Origin: Ornithobacterium rhinotracheale DSM 15997
GTDB lineage: Bacteria; Bacteroidota; Bacteroidia; Flavobacteriales; Weeksellaceae
Direction: 5' to 3'
DNA length: 64,000 nt
Assembly (NCBI RefSeq): GCF_000265465.1
Contig: NC_018016.1
Coordinates: 1,183,501-1,247,500 of the forward strand
Part shown: piece after piece, positions 24,500 to 34,300 of the stretch
Position numbering within the stretch: the stretch's first letter is position 1
Layout: the number at the start of each line of letters is the position of its first letter
Made by a program: the position numbers and the translations under genes
The notes under the pieces: generated by a model
What the model was told of the DNA's origin: nothing
Databases searched by the model: none
The model's input: the letters and a program-made list of their open reading frames with translations, nothing else

Positions 24500-25260
24500 A
24501 ACCCTAGTTTCTGTTTTAATGTTTTTTGTTCTTCTGGAGTAGGACTAAATTCATCTGATAATAAATATTCTAAAAAATTATCTTTTATCTTTAAATTATC
24601 TTTTATCCTTTTGATTTCTTCTTCTGTAATCTTTGGAGTAGAAAATTCAGAAGCTAAGACTTTATAAATATTTAATTCATGAGTATCTTCAACCCAACCA
24701 TTTTTCCCTAAACTGTAACCATTACCATCAGAATGGTCATACCCATTTCCTATTTGAACTTCACCATTTTCTAAATTTGTTGTTTTTTGAAGTAATCTTC
24801 TATAAATAAGGATATTTGAACTACTACCTGAATTTAAATATAAGGTTTGCATATACGCTTCTAAACGAACACCTACTTCCTTCATAAATGAATCCATTAT
24901 TTTTTCAACTTTTAATAAACCTTCACAAGAGCTTATTGAAGTTAATTCTGGTTCATTTTTTACATTACTACCTGAATTTATATAAATTGCATAAGAGCCT
25001 TCTGTCAAATAAGAATTAAAGTCTAGTACTTTACCCCCCTCTTCTACTTCTTTTTGAAATTTATATAAATCTAAATTACCTTTTTTAGAACTATCTAATT
25101 CTACAACTTTACCATTTCCATCGGCATAAAGCATTTTGACTTGATTACCAGATTGCTCCAATTGGCAAACAATTAGGCAGTCTTCTTTGTGAAATTGACT
25201 ACCTACTTGTGGAACTTCTTCCCCATAAACGATTGTGTGAAATTTTGCTTGTCTTTCCAT
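24496..25260 (-). CDS. Distal tail-fibre / receptor-binding protein
   Basis: 254 aa. The middle region ..LTEGSYAIYINSGSNVKNEP.., ..EAYMQTLYLNSGSSSNILIY.. has the spacing of a pyocin-knob domain, common at the tips of phage fibres. The C-terminal 60 aa are helical and charged. Noticeably more AT-rich than neighbouring genes, which suggests exchange of the host-range module. Confidence 0.6.
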   Translation of the reverse strand: MERQAKFHTIVYGEEVPQVGSQFHKEDCLIVCQLEQSGNQVKMLYADGNGKVVELDSSKKGNLDLYKFQKEVEEGGKVLDFNSYLTEGSYAIYINSGSNVKNEPELTSISSCEGLLKVEKIMDSFMKEVGVRLEAYMQTLYLNSGSSSNILIYRRLLQKTTNLENGEVQIGNGYDHSDGNGYSLGKNGWVEDTHELNIYKVLASEFSTPKITEEEIKRIKDNLKIKDNFLEYLLSDEFSPTPEEQKTLKQKLGL

Positions 25261-25271
25261 ATATTTTTAAT

Positions 25272-25940
25272 TTAAAAGTTATTTCCTGTTGCTGTATCTA
25301 TAATTCCAAGTGCAGCTTTCCACTCACTTATCCGAATGTTATCTGCGTTTGTATTAGCTTTCTTTTCTAATTCTTCTGTATTCTCCTGTTTGAAGTCTTG
25401 AAAGTCTGTCGTGCGTAATTTCCCTTCTAAAGCGGTATCAAGCCCTGCGATATTTGAGACACTAAGGCTTTCTAAATGACTTCGGTTTTGTTTTATATAA
25501 TTCACTATTTCTTTGAGCTCATCTAAGGTGTCATCGTTCACTTGGAGGAGCTGGTTAATTATATCCACTCTGCTCTGAATAGACGCCACGCTTGAGTTGG
25601 TACTTTGCAAGGCGGTTTCATCAGCTTTTAAAGCGATGGCCTCTTGCAAATCTTCTTTTGCCTTTGTTAAATCACTTGCCTCGGCTTTACTTTCAATATC
25701 CGCAGCCGTAAGATATTCAAGCTTCTTTTTCCACTTGGTAGTTTCAGAGATATTAGAGGCATCGGCATTGGCTTTGTTCTTTATCTCATCTCCAAACATA
25801 GCCGCCTTAATTTCTTCTTTCTCTTCGGCAGTGGTATGATTCATCGTATTGATGAACTTTTGAATGCTGAAAACATCCCCCTTTTCAATATTTACGGTGA
25901 TTTTCCTTTCGGTTTTATTTACTTCAACTTTCATGGACAA
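25272..25940 (-). CDS. Tail-fibre shaft protein
   Basis: 222 aa, helical, with repeated ..KANADASNISETTKWKKKL.. and ..KANTNADNIRISEWKAAL.. units and ..LKADETALQSTNSSVASIQS.., typical of trimeric coiled-coil fibre shafts in phages of Bacteroidota. Lies between the baseplate-type protein and the distal tip. Confidence 0.65.
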   Translation of the reverse strand: MSMKVEVNKTERKITVNIEKGDVFSIQKFINTMNHTTAEEKEEIKAAMFGDEIKNKANADASNISETTKWKKKLEYLTAADIESKAEASDLTKAKEDLQEAIALKADETALQSTNSSVASIQSRVDIINQLLQVNDDTLDELKEIVNYIKQNRSHLESLSVSNIAGLDTALEGKLRTTDFQDFKQENTEELEKKANTNADNIRISEWKAALGIIDTATGNNF

Positions 25941-26274
25941 TAAGTTTTTTAATCGTTAGTTTTCCCTCCAAAAATGTGATTACATCGCCATCGTCTCTTT
26001 TCATTTTTAGCGCATAGGAATAGATGCCATCGGGCAAATTTTCTCTTTGCTTTTTTTCTATTACTAGGTTGTTGTGCTCAATGGAAAGCCCCCGCCCAAT
26101 GGTTCTAAGTTCTTGGCGGTTGCCGTTCAAATCTTGGATTTCCATATAAAATTGAAAGCCACTTATATCTACGGCTTTTCCATCGCCGTCTAGGAGGTTT
26201 ATCGTCCACGCGGGCGAGGTGTCGCCCTCTCTAAACACTAAATCCAAGCGCGCTATATCTTTATTGCAATTCAT
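25924..26274 (-). CDS. Baseplate upper protein (BppU N-terminal-like)
   Basis: 116 aa. The sequence ..DLVFREGDTSPAWTINLLDG.. and ..GIYSYALKMKRDDGDVITFL.. matches the immunoglobulin-like N-terminal domain that anchors receptor-binding fibres to siphovirus baseplates. Overlaps genes on both sides. Confidence 0.65.
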   Translation of the reverse strand: MNCNKDIARLDLVFREGDTSPAWTINLLDGDGKAVDISGFQFYMEIQDLNGNRQELRTIGRGLSIEHNNLVIEKKQRENLPDGIYSYALKMKRDDGDVITFLEGKLTIKKLIVHES

Positions 26275-26767
26275 TTTCGTTCGTTTTTTGGTCGTCTTGT
26301 TTTTGTTTCTCCTCTCGGAGAATTTCTAAAACGTTTCCCATTAAGTCCTCGCGGTTTTTAAATATTCGTATTAACTCCTCCACGCTTCGATCCGTCTTTC
26401 TGCGGAGCTTGTCCTCGGCTTTTTCATAAACTGATTTCACTTCGGTAAGTACCAATGCCACGGCGCCAAGTATGCTAAATAAGGGTATCAATGGGAGTGG
26501 GTGAGGAAGTATCACCGGTGTAATCACATCGAGAAAGTCAAACATCAGCGCAAAGCTCATCATCGAATAATAAAAAACGAATTTGTTGATGGTTCTGCGG
26601 TAGCCCTCACTGGTGCGCGCTTCGCCTAGCGCCTTCGCTTTGCGCACCCCATAAATGAGGTCTACTATCATGGCTACAAGTACCACAACCCATACGCTCA
26701 CCACTAACCATAGTTGCATGATGAGGTTTTCGTAATTCTTGTTTAAAATATCTATTATCATATGCAA
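26261..26767 (-). CDS. Phage holin family protein
   Basis: 168 aa with TM helices ..LWLVVSVWVVVLVAMIVDLI.., ..FVFYYSMMSFALMFDFLDVI.. and ..LIPLFSILGAVALVLTEV.. and a charged C-terminal tail of about 65 aa. This is the Bacteroidota phage_holin_4-like arrangement; it would release the amidase across the inner membrane. The start may be 26767 or the next Met at 26761. Confidence 0.7.
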   Translation of the reverse strand: MHMIIDILNKNYENLIMQLWLVVSVWVVVLVAMIVDLIYGVRKAKALGEARTSEGYRRTINKFVFYYSMMSFALMFDFLDVITPVILPHPLPLIPLFSILGAVALVLTEVKSVYEKAEDKLRRKTDRSVEELIRIFKNREDLMGNVLEILREEKQKQDDQKTNENELQ

Positions 26768-26772
26768 AATTT

Positions 26773-29700
26773 TTATCTTCTTTCACTGATTAAGTAATAA
26801 TTACCACCTGCATATCGTATCTTTGCATTATCGCCACGCCCCAAGTCAAAAAAACCATTGTAACCACCTAATGGATTACCATCATAGTTTAATAATTGAG
26901 CCGATGGACTTCCTTCAATACGCACAGTTCCTTGTGTTGGTTTAATTACCAAAATTTTAAGCTCAAAAGTTACATTCTCACCATAACCGAGCCCCAACGC
27001 CTGCTTAATCTCATTAGCACTAGGCAAATAAACAAATTCTCGACGCCCTGCCTGATTAAAGATAAATTCATGCGTTTTGGTAATATTGTGCTTAATAGCA
27101 TTGTCGTAGGCACGACCTATATACCCAGTGCTAAAAAGTGCTTTTTGCCCTTTATGATATATATTATCATTTATTCTTGTTAAACCAGCTGTAATGTCTA
27201 AAGCTATATTCTCGCCTTGATAACTTGAAGATAACGAAGTAGCATCTAATCGCATAGCAACCAATCTTCGCCCACTTTCAAGACGCATAGTTCTAGACAC
27301 AATCCCCACATCTTCTGACGGCAAGTCTTTTTTATTTATCTGTACCGCGCGCCAGCCTGCCGCCGCCTTAGCATTCATTATTTGGGTACCTCGGTTCTCT
27401 ATATATGAAAATTCATTGCCCGTACCGTAAGAACCTAAGCTACTTTCATCTATTCTAAATCCTCCCACTTCTCCAGCCGTAGAAAATAAACTGCCATTTT
27501 CCAACACTCGGAAAGGGGCTTTATCCTTGTTAGCCTCGGTACTACCCGCCCAGAACCTCACATCATTTCCACTGCCTTTTATTGTCGTTCCGCTGATACC
27601 TGCGTTGGCTTTGCTTTCGTTGCGTTCATTTAATCCTCCTACTTGCAACACGCCAGTACTAATTACATCGCCATCAATGCTAGTGCTTAAAAAGCCCGTT
27701 ACTTTTTGTAACCGCTCAGAACGATTATAGGCAATTTCCGCGCGCTCCCTCGCATTCCAATTAAGCGTTTCTACGGCATCTGCCAAATTGCTTATTTTCT
27801 CCCTATAACTATTAAACTTATCCCTTATTTCTTGGCGCGCTTGTTCTGTTATCTTCCCCGATGAAATGACTTTAATTATATTATCATATAGAAGCTTAAA
27901 ACTAAGTTTAAATTCTTCATAAACAGGCTTTAAATCCCTTACAATACTATCATCTTGCGTCTTAGCGGTAACATCAGATTTAAACGCCGTGTGCAACGCA
28001 TTTAACCTGCTGATTTTATTGTTAAAGTCGTTAATTTCTTCAGCACTAATCTGCAAGTCGTTTAAATAGCTGTTCAAAGTGTTTTTAATGCCCGTTATTT
28101 CATTGGTATATGTCATAAAATCGCGCGTAATGCGCCCCTCCTCACTTTGTGGATAAACCTTTACTTTGATATTTCTCAACGCATCAAGCATTACAATGTA
28201 TTCTTCAAGTGCGCGGATTGCCTCATTTTTAGCCTCGGCAGTTATTTTCCTGTCGTTTTTTGCTTTAGAAAAATGCCCATCAAAAATGCCAAACAAGTCT
28301 ACCATTATATCAAAAGCACTGTAATAGTTTCCGGCAGAATTACCGCCGACAACTCGTCGCACTTGGGATAATCTCTCCTCGTAATTCGCTTTTAAATTCT
28401 CTAGGCTCATAAATAAACTTTGCACCTCGGCATTTGGGATTACGCTATTGATCATCTTATTCTCAATATCTCTAACATTTGAAGAAACATCTCTAACTTG
28501 ACGGCTTAATGATTCAGATAGCGTTTTAGCGGCTTGGACATTTCTTGCAACCTCCGAAATTCTAACTCCATTTACTTTCTCCATTGCGATAAATAGGGCT
28601 TTAGCTTTTAGCCTGTATTCTTCAAATTTAGACTTAATGCTTTGCTTCTCGCCGTCGGTTATTTTCTTATCTGAGATAGCCGATAGTATATAGCTGTTTA
28701 ATGAATTAAAACTGCTGTCGTATGCTGCCTTAGCATTGACTAACTCGGCATCTCGGAGTTGCTCTAAAATTTTAGTAGCACGATTGGAATTTTGAGTATA
28801 TTCAGTCTTTAAATTTTCCAAAGACACCTCAATAGCCTTGGCTTCTGCCTCCGTTACCACACCGTCTAAAATGGATTTATCTATATTTCCTTTGGCAATG
28901 CTTATATTCGTTAGGGCTTGGTCTACATAGTTTTTAACCTGCCCAAAGGCTGGGCTATCGCCTGCGAATTGCACCTTGGCATTAATCTCTATTTTATCCT
29001 GCTTAATATCTATCCAGTTATTGCCGTCTTGCGAGGTAATTCGCCCTGTGGTTATTTCTCCTCCATTGATTGCGGTAAATCCGGAAATCAATTTAATTTT
29101 CCTAACCTCTTTATCTTTCAGCGTGGAAATATAGCCTAGCTCAAAGTGGTAATAATTCCCGTCACTAAGCGCGGCTATTTTCTTGCTTGTGCATAGAATA
29201 GTCCCGCGGTTGCCATTGCGCTCACATTTGGCATAAATATAGCTAGCCTCGTTGGCTTTGAGCGTGTGGCTTCCTTGCGCAATATTCCAAGTTTTGGGCT
29301 TGTCGGCAATGGTGTAATGCACCAAGGTTCCAGCCGTATTTTTCACCTCATTGGCGGAGGATTGAAAAATAATCACATCGAACAAATCAAACTGCTGCAA
29401 GGGCGCACCTACGGATAGCATTTTAGTTTCAATGCTTAACGGCTTAATTTTCTCTGGTTTGAAATAGCCGTCAGCATCAAATGTATTCGCTTGAATTTCC
29501 TGCATAGTTTCGTAGGCTTCTGAAATTCTTTGCTCATTTTTTCGCTGTTCTGCAATGATGATATTGTCTCGTCTTTCTTTTTCTATGTAATTGCGCACTA
29601 ACTGCGTAATGGTTGCTTGCTCGGCAATTTCAAAAGTGGTCAAATACGGATTATTAATATCTCGCGTGATACTCACTACACGAATGTCGGCGTCAAGTCC

Positions 29701-30963
29701 AAAATCCGCATCCTTGAAACGAATGGTATTCCCTAGCTTTAGGTTAAAGTTGATTTTCTTTAAATACAGCGGATCTGGCACAATGCCATAAACAAATCGC
29801 TGCTTGCTATTCTTGTCCAAATACTTTTGTGCCGCCGCTTGCAATTCTCTTTCAGCCTCTAATACATAAGCCTCCGGCATCATAACATCTACTAAAATGT
29901 ATCTATCGCCCACGCGTGGCTTAAATTGCGCACTTGGAATTTCAAAGGCTTTTTCCTCTTTATTTTTCAGTAAGGTAAAGGCTTTGGTTTGGCTATTAAA
30001 TCCGCCTTTTTGCACCTCTAAAACATAGCCCGCTAAGTCTCCAGTTTGAAATATTACCTTAGCCGAGGTGCCAGCTATTAAATATTTCGAGCCGTATTGG
30101 TTGTATTCGTTCAAGTCAAAATCAAGCGTTTCGTCGGCAAACATGCGGGGTTCATTGTCAAAAACTTTGGTTACTTTACCCACACGCTTAGGGTAAATCT
30201 CATCAAAGTTCTGCACATGCTCCACCACGCCATAGAATGCGGTATTTTTCTCCAAATAAGGCACGGGCATTCTAAGTCTTTTTTGCCCACTTCGGTAATT
30301 AGCCGGCAAATTTTTAGCCCCACCTTGTGCATACAAGCGTGTTACCAAACTTGCCTCGGTGTAAGGGTTGCGGCTAATGCTTTTAATGCCTTTGGACTTG
30401 CCGTATTCCAGCCTGTATCCAGAAGACTGCGTGCGGTTCTCTAAATGAATGCTTTTATCTGCGTCAATCCAAAGTTCAATATCAAATTCTTCGGCAATGC
30501 GGGTAAGAGCTGCAAGGCAATTCGTGTCATTGAAATCAACAGTTTTGGTCTCCGTGGTGGATACCTTACCAATGCGCCAGCCTAATTGCCCCGCTCTGTT
30601 AGTGTTTGCCACGACAAGCTCTAGCATTTTGGTTGCCGTGCCTGTAATAGAAAACTCCGGAATGCTCAGTTTATTCTCGTGGTCGTAAAAGAAATATTTA
30701 ACCTCACTTAATCTATATTTAACCCCGTTAAATGTAAGATTATAACGGTACTGCCGAGTGCTTATTTTCTCCACGCTTGGTTCTTCCACGATATAGTAAT
30801 TCTTACCATAAACGCTCACGCGGTCGCCAATCTTAAAGAGAATAAAATGATTTAGCGTGAAGTCCATCGTTAGTGTTTCCTCGCCAAAGATTTTCTCCGT
30901 AAGACTGCCGTTAGCTCTCACGGTAGCAACAACATCATTATTTCTGTATATTTTATATTTCAT
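26773..30963 (-). CDS. Tail tip / tail-associated protein (Tal-like)
   Basis: 1396 aa. The N-terminal ~350 residues (MKYKIYRNNDVVATVRANGS.., ..LTRIAEEFDIELWIDADKSIH..) match the gp27-like hub region of siphovirus Tal proteins. The centre is a long helical stretch with Ala/Glu/Lys repeats (..LDGVVTEAEAKAIEVSLENL.. recurring several times). The C-terminus is a beta-rich fibre domain. It closes the tail tube and contacts the cell surface. No protease motif is obvious. Confidence 0.8.
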   Translation of the reverse strand: MKYKIYRNNDVVATVRANGSLTEKIFGEETLTMDFTLNHFILFKIGDRVSVYGKNYYIVEEPSVEKISTRQYRYNLTFNGVKYRLSEVKYFFYDHENKLSIPEFSITGTATKMLELVVANTNRAGQLGWRIGKVSTTETKTVDFNDTNCLAALTRIAEEFDIELWIDADKSIHLENRTQSSGYRLEYGKSKGIKSISRNPYTEASLVTRLYAQGGAKNLPANYRSGQKRLRMPVPYLEKNTAFYGVVEHVQNFDEIYPKRVGKVTKVFDNEPRMFADETLDFDLNEYNQYGSKYLIAGTSAKVIFQTGDLAGYVLEVQKGGFNSQTKAFTLLKNKEEKAFEIPSAQFKPRVGDRYILVDVMMPEAYVLEAERELQAAAQKYLDKNSKQRFVYGIVPDPLYLKKINFNLKLGNTIRFKDADFGLDADIRVVSITRDINNPYLTTFEIAEQATITQLVRNYIEKERRDNIIIAEQRKNEQRISEAYETMQEIQANTFDADGYFKPEKIKPLSIETKMLSVGAPLQQFDLFDVIIFQSSANEVKNTAGTLVHYTIADKPKTWNIAQGSHTLKANEASYIYAKCERNGNRGTILCTSKKIAALSDGNYYHFELGYISTLKDKEVRKIKLISGFTAINGGEITTGRITSQDGNNWIDIKQDKIEINAKVQFAGDSPAFGQVKNYVDQALTNISIAKGNIDKSILDGVVTEAEAKAIEVSLENLKTEYTQNSNRATKILEQLRDAELVNAKAAYDSSFNSLNSYILSAISDKKITDGEKQSIKSKFEEYRLKAKALFIAMEKVNGVRISEVARNVQAAKTLSESLSRQVRDVSSNVRDIENKMINSVIPNAEVQSLFMSLENLKANYEERLSQVRRVVGGNSAGNYYSAFDIMVDLFGIFDGHFSKAKNDRKITAEAKNEAIRALEEYIVMLDALRNIKVKVYPQSEEGRITRDFMTYTNEITGIKNTLNSYLNDLQISAEEINDFNNKISRLNALHTAFKSDVTAKTQDDSIVRDLKPVYEEFKLSFKLLYDNIIKVISSGKITEQARQEIRDKFNSYREKISNLADAVETLNWNARERAEIAYNRSERLQKVTGFLSTSIDGDVISTGVLQVGGLNERNESKANAGISGTTIKGSGNDVRFWAGSTEANKDKAPFRVLENGSLFSTAGEVGGFRIDESSLGSYGTGNEFSYIENRGTQIMNAKAAAGWRAVQINKKDLPSEDVGIVSRTMRLESGRRLVAMRLDATSLSSSYQGENIALDITAGLTRINDNIYHKGQKALFSTGYIGRAYDNAIKHNITKTHEFIFNQAGRREFVYLPSANEIKQALGLGYGENVTFELKILVIKPTQGTVRIEGSPSAQLLNYDGNPLGGYNGFFDLGRGDNAKIRYAGGNYYLISERR

Positions 30964-31375
30964 TTTGTAATACTTTAAAGGTTAAATCAAATTTCACAAA
31001 GACTTTTTCTACATTTTTAAGCCGTTTTAAACTGATTTTAAATCCTGATGATTTCTTATAAAAAACTTTATAAGTTTTGTCGTGGTCAAAAATGTAAAGC
31101 GATAATTCTCCAGCTTTTTTAAGCTCATTAAAAAGTGCCGCCCTGTACTGCCAAAACTGCGCGTGATTATTGGCTAGAATGCACATCTTGAGCGTTACAT
31201 CTTTGTCCTTAAACTTAGGTTCTGCCAAATCATACTCGCCGCCATTTTGTTCTGCCCAATCGTTTTCGTAGACCTCTTTTCGTTCTGGAAACTCCAGCAA
31301 GGCTTCGGCACCTGTTTGAATTGCTGCACCCATTTGTGTAAGCAAAATGCCGTTTATTTTATCTTTAAAATCCAT
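30953..31375 (-). CDS. Distal tail protein (Dit-like)
   Basis: 140 aa, overlapping the tape measure and Tal genes by about 10 bp each. Position between tape measure and Tal, small size and beta-rich content (..KVFYKKSSGFKISLKRL.., ..VKFDLTFKVLQ) fit a Dit-type ring protein of a siphovirus tail. No strict motif. Confidence 0.6.
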   Translation of the reverse strand: MDFKDKINGILLTQMGAAIQTGAEALLEFPERKEVYENDWAEQNGGEYDLAEPKFKDKDVTLKMCILANNHAQFWQYRAALFNELKKAGELSLYIFDHDKTYKVFYKKSSGFKISLKRLKNVEKVFVKFDLTFKVLQNEI

Positions 31376-34300
31376 TGGCTTTCAAATCATTTCGGTTCGA
31401 CTTAATGGCTTTCTCCACCTTGAAAATTCCCTCATCTATGCTGTGTAATTTCTCTGTATTTTCTGCTGTTTTACGCGTATTGCGCTCTATATTCATTTGA
31501 ATTTTTATAAGCTCCGATAAGCGTTCTAGACTATTCCCGCCGTTGGCTTTGATGATTTTTAAAATATCCATCACATGGAGTCGCAACCCCGCCATATGCC
31601 CAGAAAGTATATTGATACTCTCCTGTGAGGCGCCTTTAATGGCACCTTGTAAAGAATTGGCGTTTTCTTGCTCTTTTATCACATTGAGCCCCGCTTGATT
31701 GATGAGCTCCAGTTTCTTCTTCTGCTCCTCAACAATCGCCATATACATCTGGTTAAAGCTATCGCGCTCGTCGGTAGTAATTACACCGTCGCCGATCATT
31801 TTCTCAAGCTCCTCGTGCAAGGCTTGTACTTTTTCGGTGAAGAATTTATCATCTAAACCTGCCAACACGGCATTGCGCAAAAATCCCTCAATATCATCAG
31901 CAAAATCAGCGAATGATTTTTTACCCGAGGCGATGCCTTGCTTAATGCTATCGGCTAAGGCTTGCGCTGTGGTACCAGTAGCGGCTTCTCGGAGTTGCTT
32001 CAAATACTCACGATTGGCAGCCTCCAAAGAACCGTACTCATCTTTGAGCTTCTTCAAATGCTGATAAGCTTCTTTGGCATCACCTGTCAATGGTTTGGAT
32101 GCGTCTATTTGCTCCAGCTTTTTCAATAGCTCGTCGGTAATCTCAATGTTTTTTTGAGGAATAAATGAAGTTTGAAAAATTTTGATTTTTCCAAGTTTAA
32201 ATATCAATTTCTTCTCAAAGCTTCCGATGCCTAAAAGTTCTGCGATATTCTTTTCTACATCTCTGACTTTGGTTTTCTTCCACATTCCTAGGAAACCACC
32301 TGTTTTGTAACTCTCTTTATCCACGATGGTTTTTGAGTTCAATAATCGTTTAGCTACGGCATCAATGTTTTGTTTAACCATCTCGGCTGACTTGCGATTG
32401 GCGGCAATTTCCTCTTTTATGTTCTCGACGCGGCTTTTGTACAAATCATTGATTTTAACTTCGTCCTGTAAGCGCTTTCTAAGCTCTGCATTATAGGCTA
32501 ATTGGTGGTAAAATATCTCATCATTCCACTTTTTGAGTTCTTCTCGTGCCTTGCGCTCGCTCTCTCGAACCTTAGCCCCCATATTTAAAAAGCCTGTAAT
32601 GGCTTTGATGGACTTGGTAATTCCGCCTACAATATCGCCACTGGCAAAGGAGGCTGCGGCACCAGCCACATCGCCAGCAATGTTAAGCAAATCGCCCATT
32701 GTTTCCACCGTATCGCCCAGCCCTTCGTCGTATTCTTTGAGTGCTCCGCCAAGCTCGGTAAAAGCACCTCCAAGTTCTCCGGCAACATCGGAAACTTTGG
32801 CGAATTTTTTCGCCATGATATCTTTGAGTTGGGCATTTACTTTATCCAATTCTTCCGCTTCCGCGGAAACATTGGTAATGCCTTTTTTTTGCATTTGAGC
32901 AATACGCTCAACGAGTTCTGCCTTTTGTTGTAATAAGGCTTTTTCCTCCACGCCTAAATCGGTAGAGGCTTGTATGGCTTTGGCTTTCTCCAGCTCATTT
33001 TTAATAAACTTTTTTTGCTCCTCATCTAGCCCATCGCCTGCCTTGTCCAAATACTCCTCCAAGGATTGAATGCGATTGGCCAGCTCTCTTTTGGTAATCC
33101 CCACAAGGTTCTGCGACATGCGCTGCATAATAGTCTCTCGCTCGTAGGCTTCGGCATTAATGGCATCGATGGCAGCCTTGCGCTGAAATTCTAATTCTGC
33201 CAGCTTTTCAGCCTTTATTTTTTCATTGCTTATTTGCTCTAACTGCTCCTTATCTCGGCGGTATTTTTCTTCTATGGCTTGACGCTTTTCATTAAATGAA
33301 ATAAGCGCATTATAAGCATCACTAAACTTGCTTTCTTCGGCTTTGTTCTTGTCTTTGTCAAAGCTCTTTTTTTCCGTTTGCAGCTTATTTAATTTCTCCA
33401 ATTGTTCTGGAGTAATGGTATCGCCTAGCTCTTTTATTTTGTTAATTTCAGCATCTAGCAAAGCCCCGTAATTCTGGTGCGCTTCTACAAGCAAGGCATA
33501 GCGTTTGTCGGCTTCTTCTTGCCCCACTTTGGTTTTAAATGCCTCATAAGCGGCGTACATTTCCTTTCTGTCCTGTAAGTCTTTAAAAAAGCTATCATTC
33601 TCCTGCTTATCTTTTGCCGCCTTTGTTTCGTTAGCTCGTAACCTTTCAATGCGCATTAATTCGGACACTCCAAGTTTAGCATTTTGCGCCTCCTGCTTTA
33701 ATTGATTGTATTTATCTTCAATGTCTGCAATTTCTCGCTCCGAAGATTGCATTCGGGATTTTTGATATTCTCGTTCTGCTTGCTCTATACTTTTCAATGC
33801 CGCTTGGCGTTTCTGCGCTAATTGCTGTGCTAACTGCTCCGCCTTTCTTGCATTAGCTTCTGCACGGCGACGGCGTTCTTCTGCTGCCTTTTTAACCTCA
33901 TCGTCTCTTTTCTTCAAAATACCTGCCTCAAATACTGCTTTTTCCTGCTCTATCTCTTTGTATTTCTCCGAATCGTCTTCGTAGCGTTTGAGCATTTTAT
34001 TATATAAAGCTCTTTGAAGTTCGTCCGTTTTTCGACCTCTGGCTTTTAATATTTCAATGCGTTTTTTCTCGTTTTCTATCTCTATATCTAAACGCGCATT
34101 CATTCTATCTTTGGCGTTAGCCGCTTCGCTTTCATTGTAAGCCTTTTCAAAGCTATTTTTGGCATTTTTAACCAAGTTAGTAGCTTCATTTACTGCGCCC
34201 GCAAAATCCAATTGAAATAACTTAACCAAGGTTTTAAACACGGTTTCATAAAGGGATAAATAAGCGCGCAAAAAGCCCATTACATAAGATTTCACTTTAT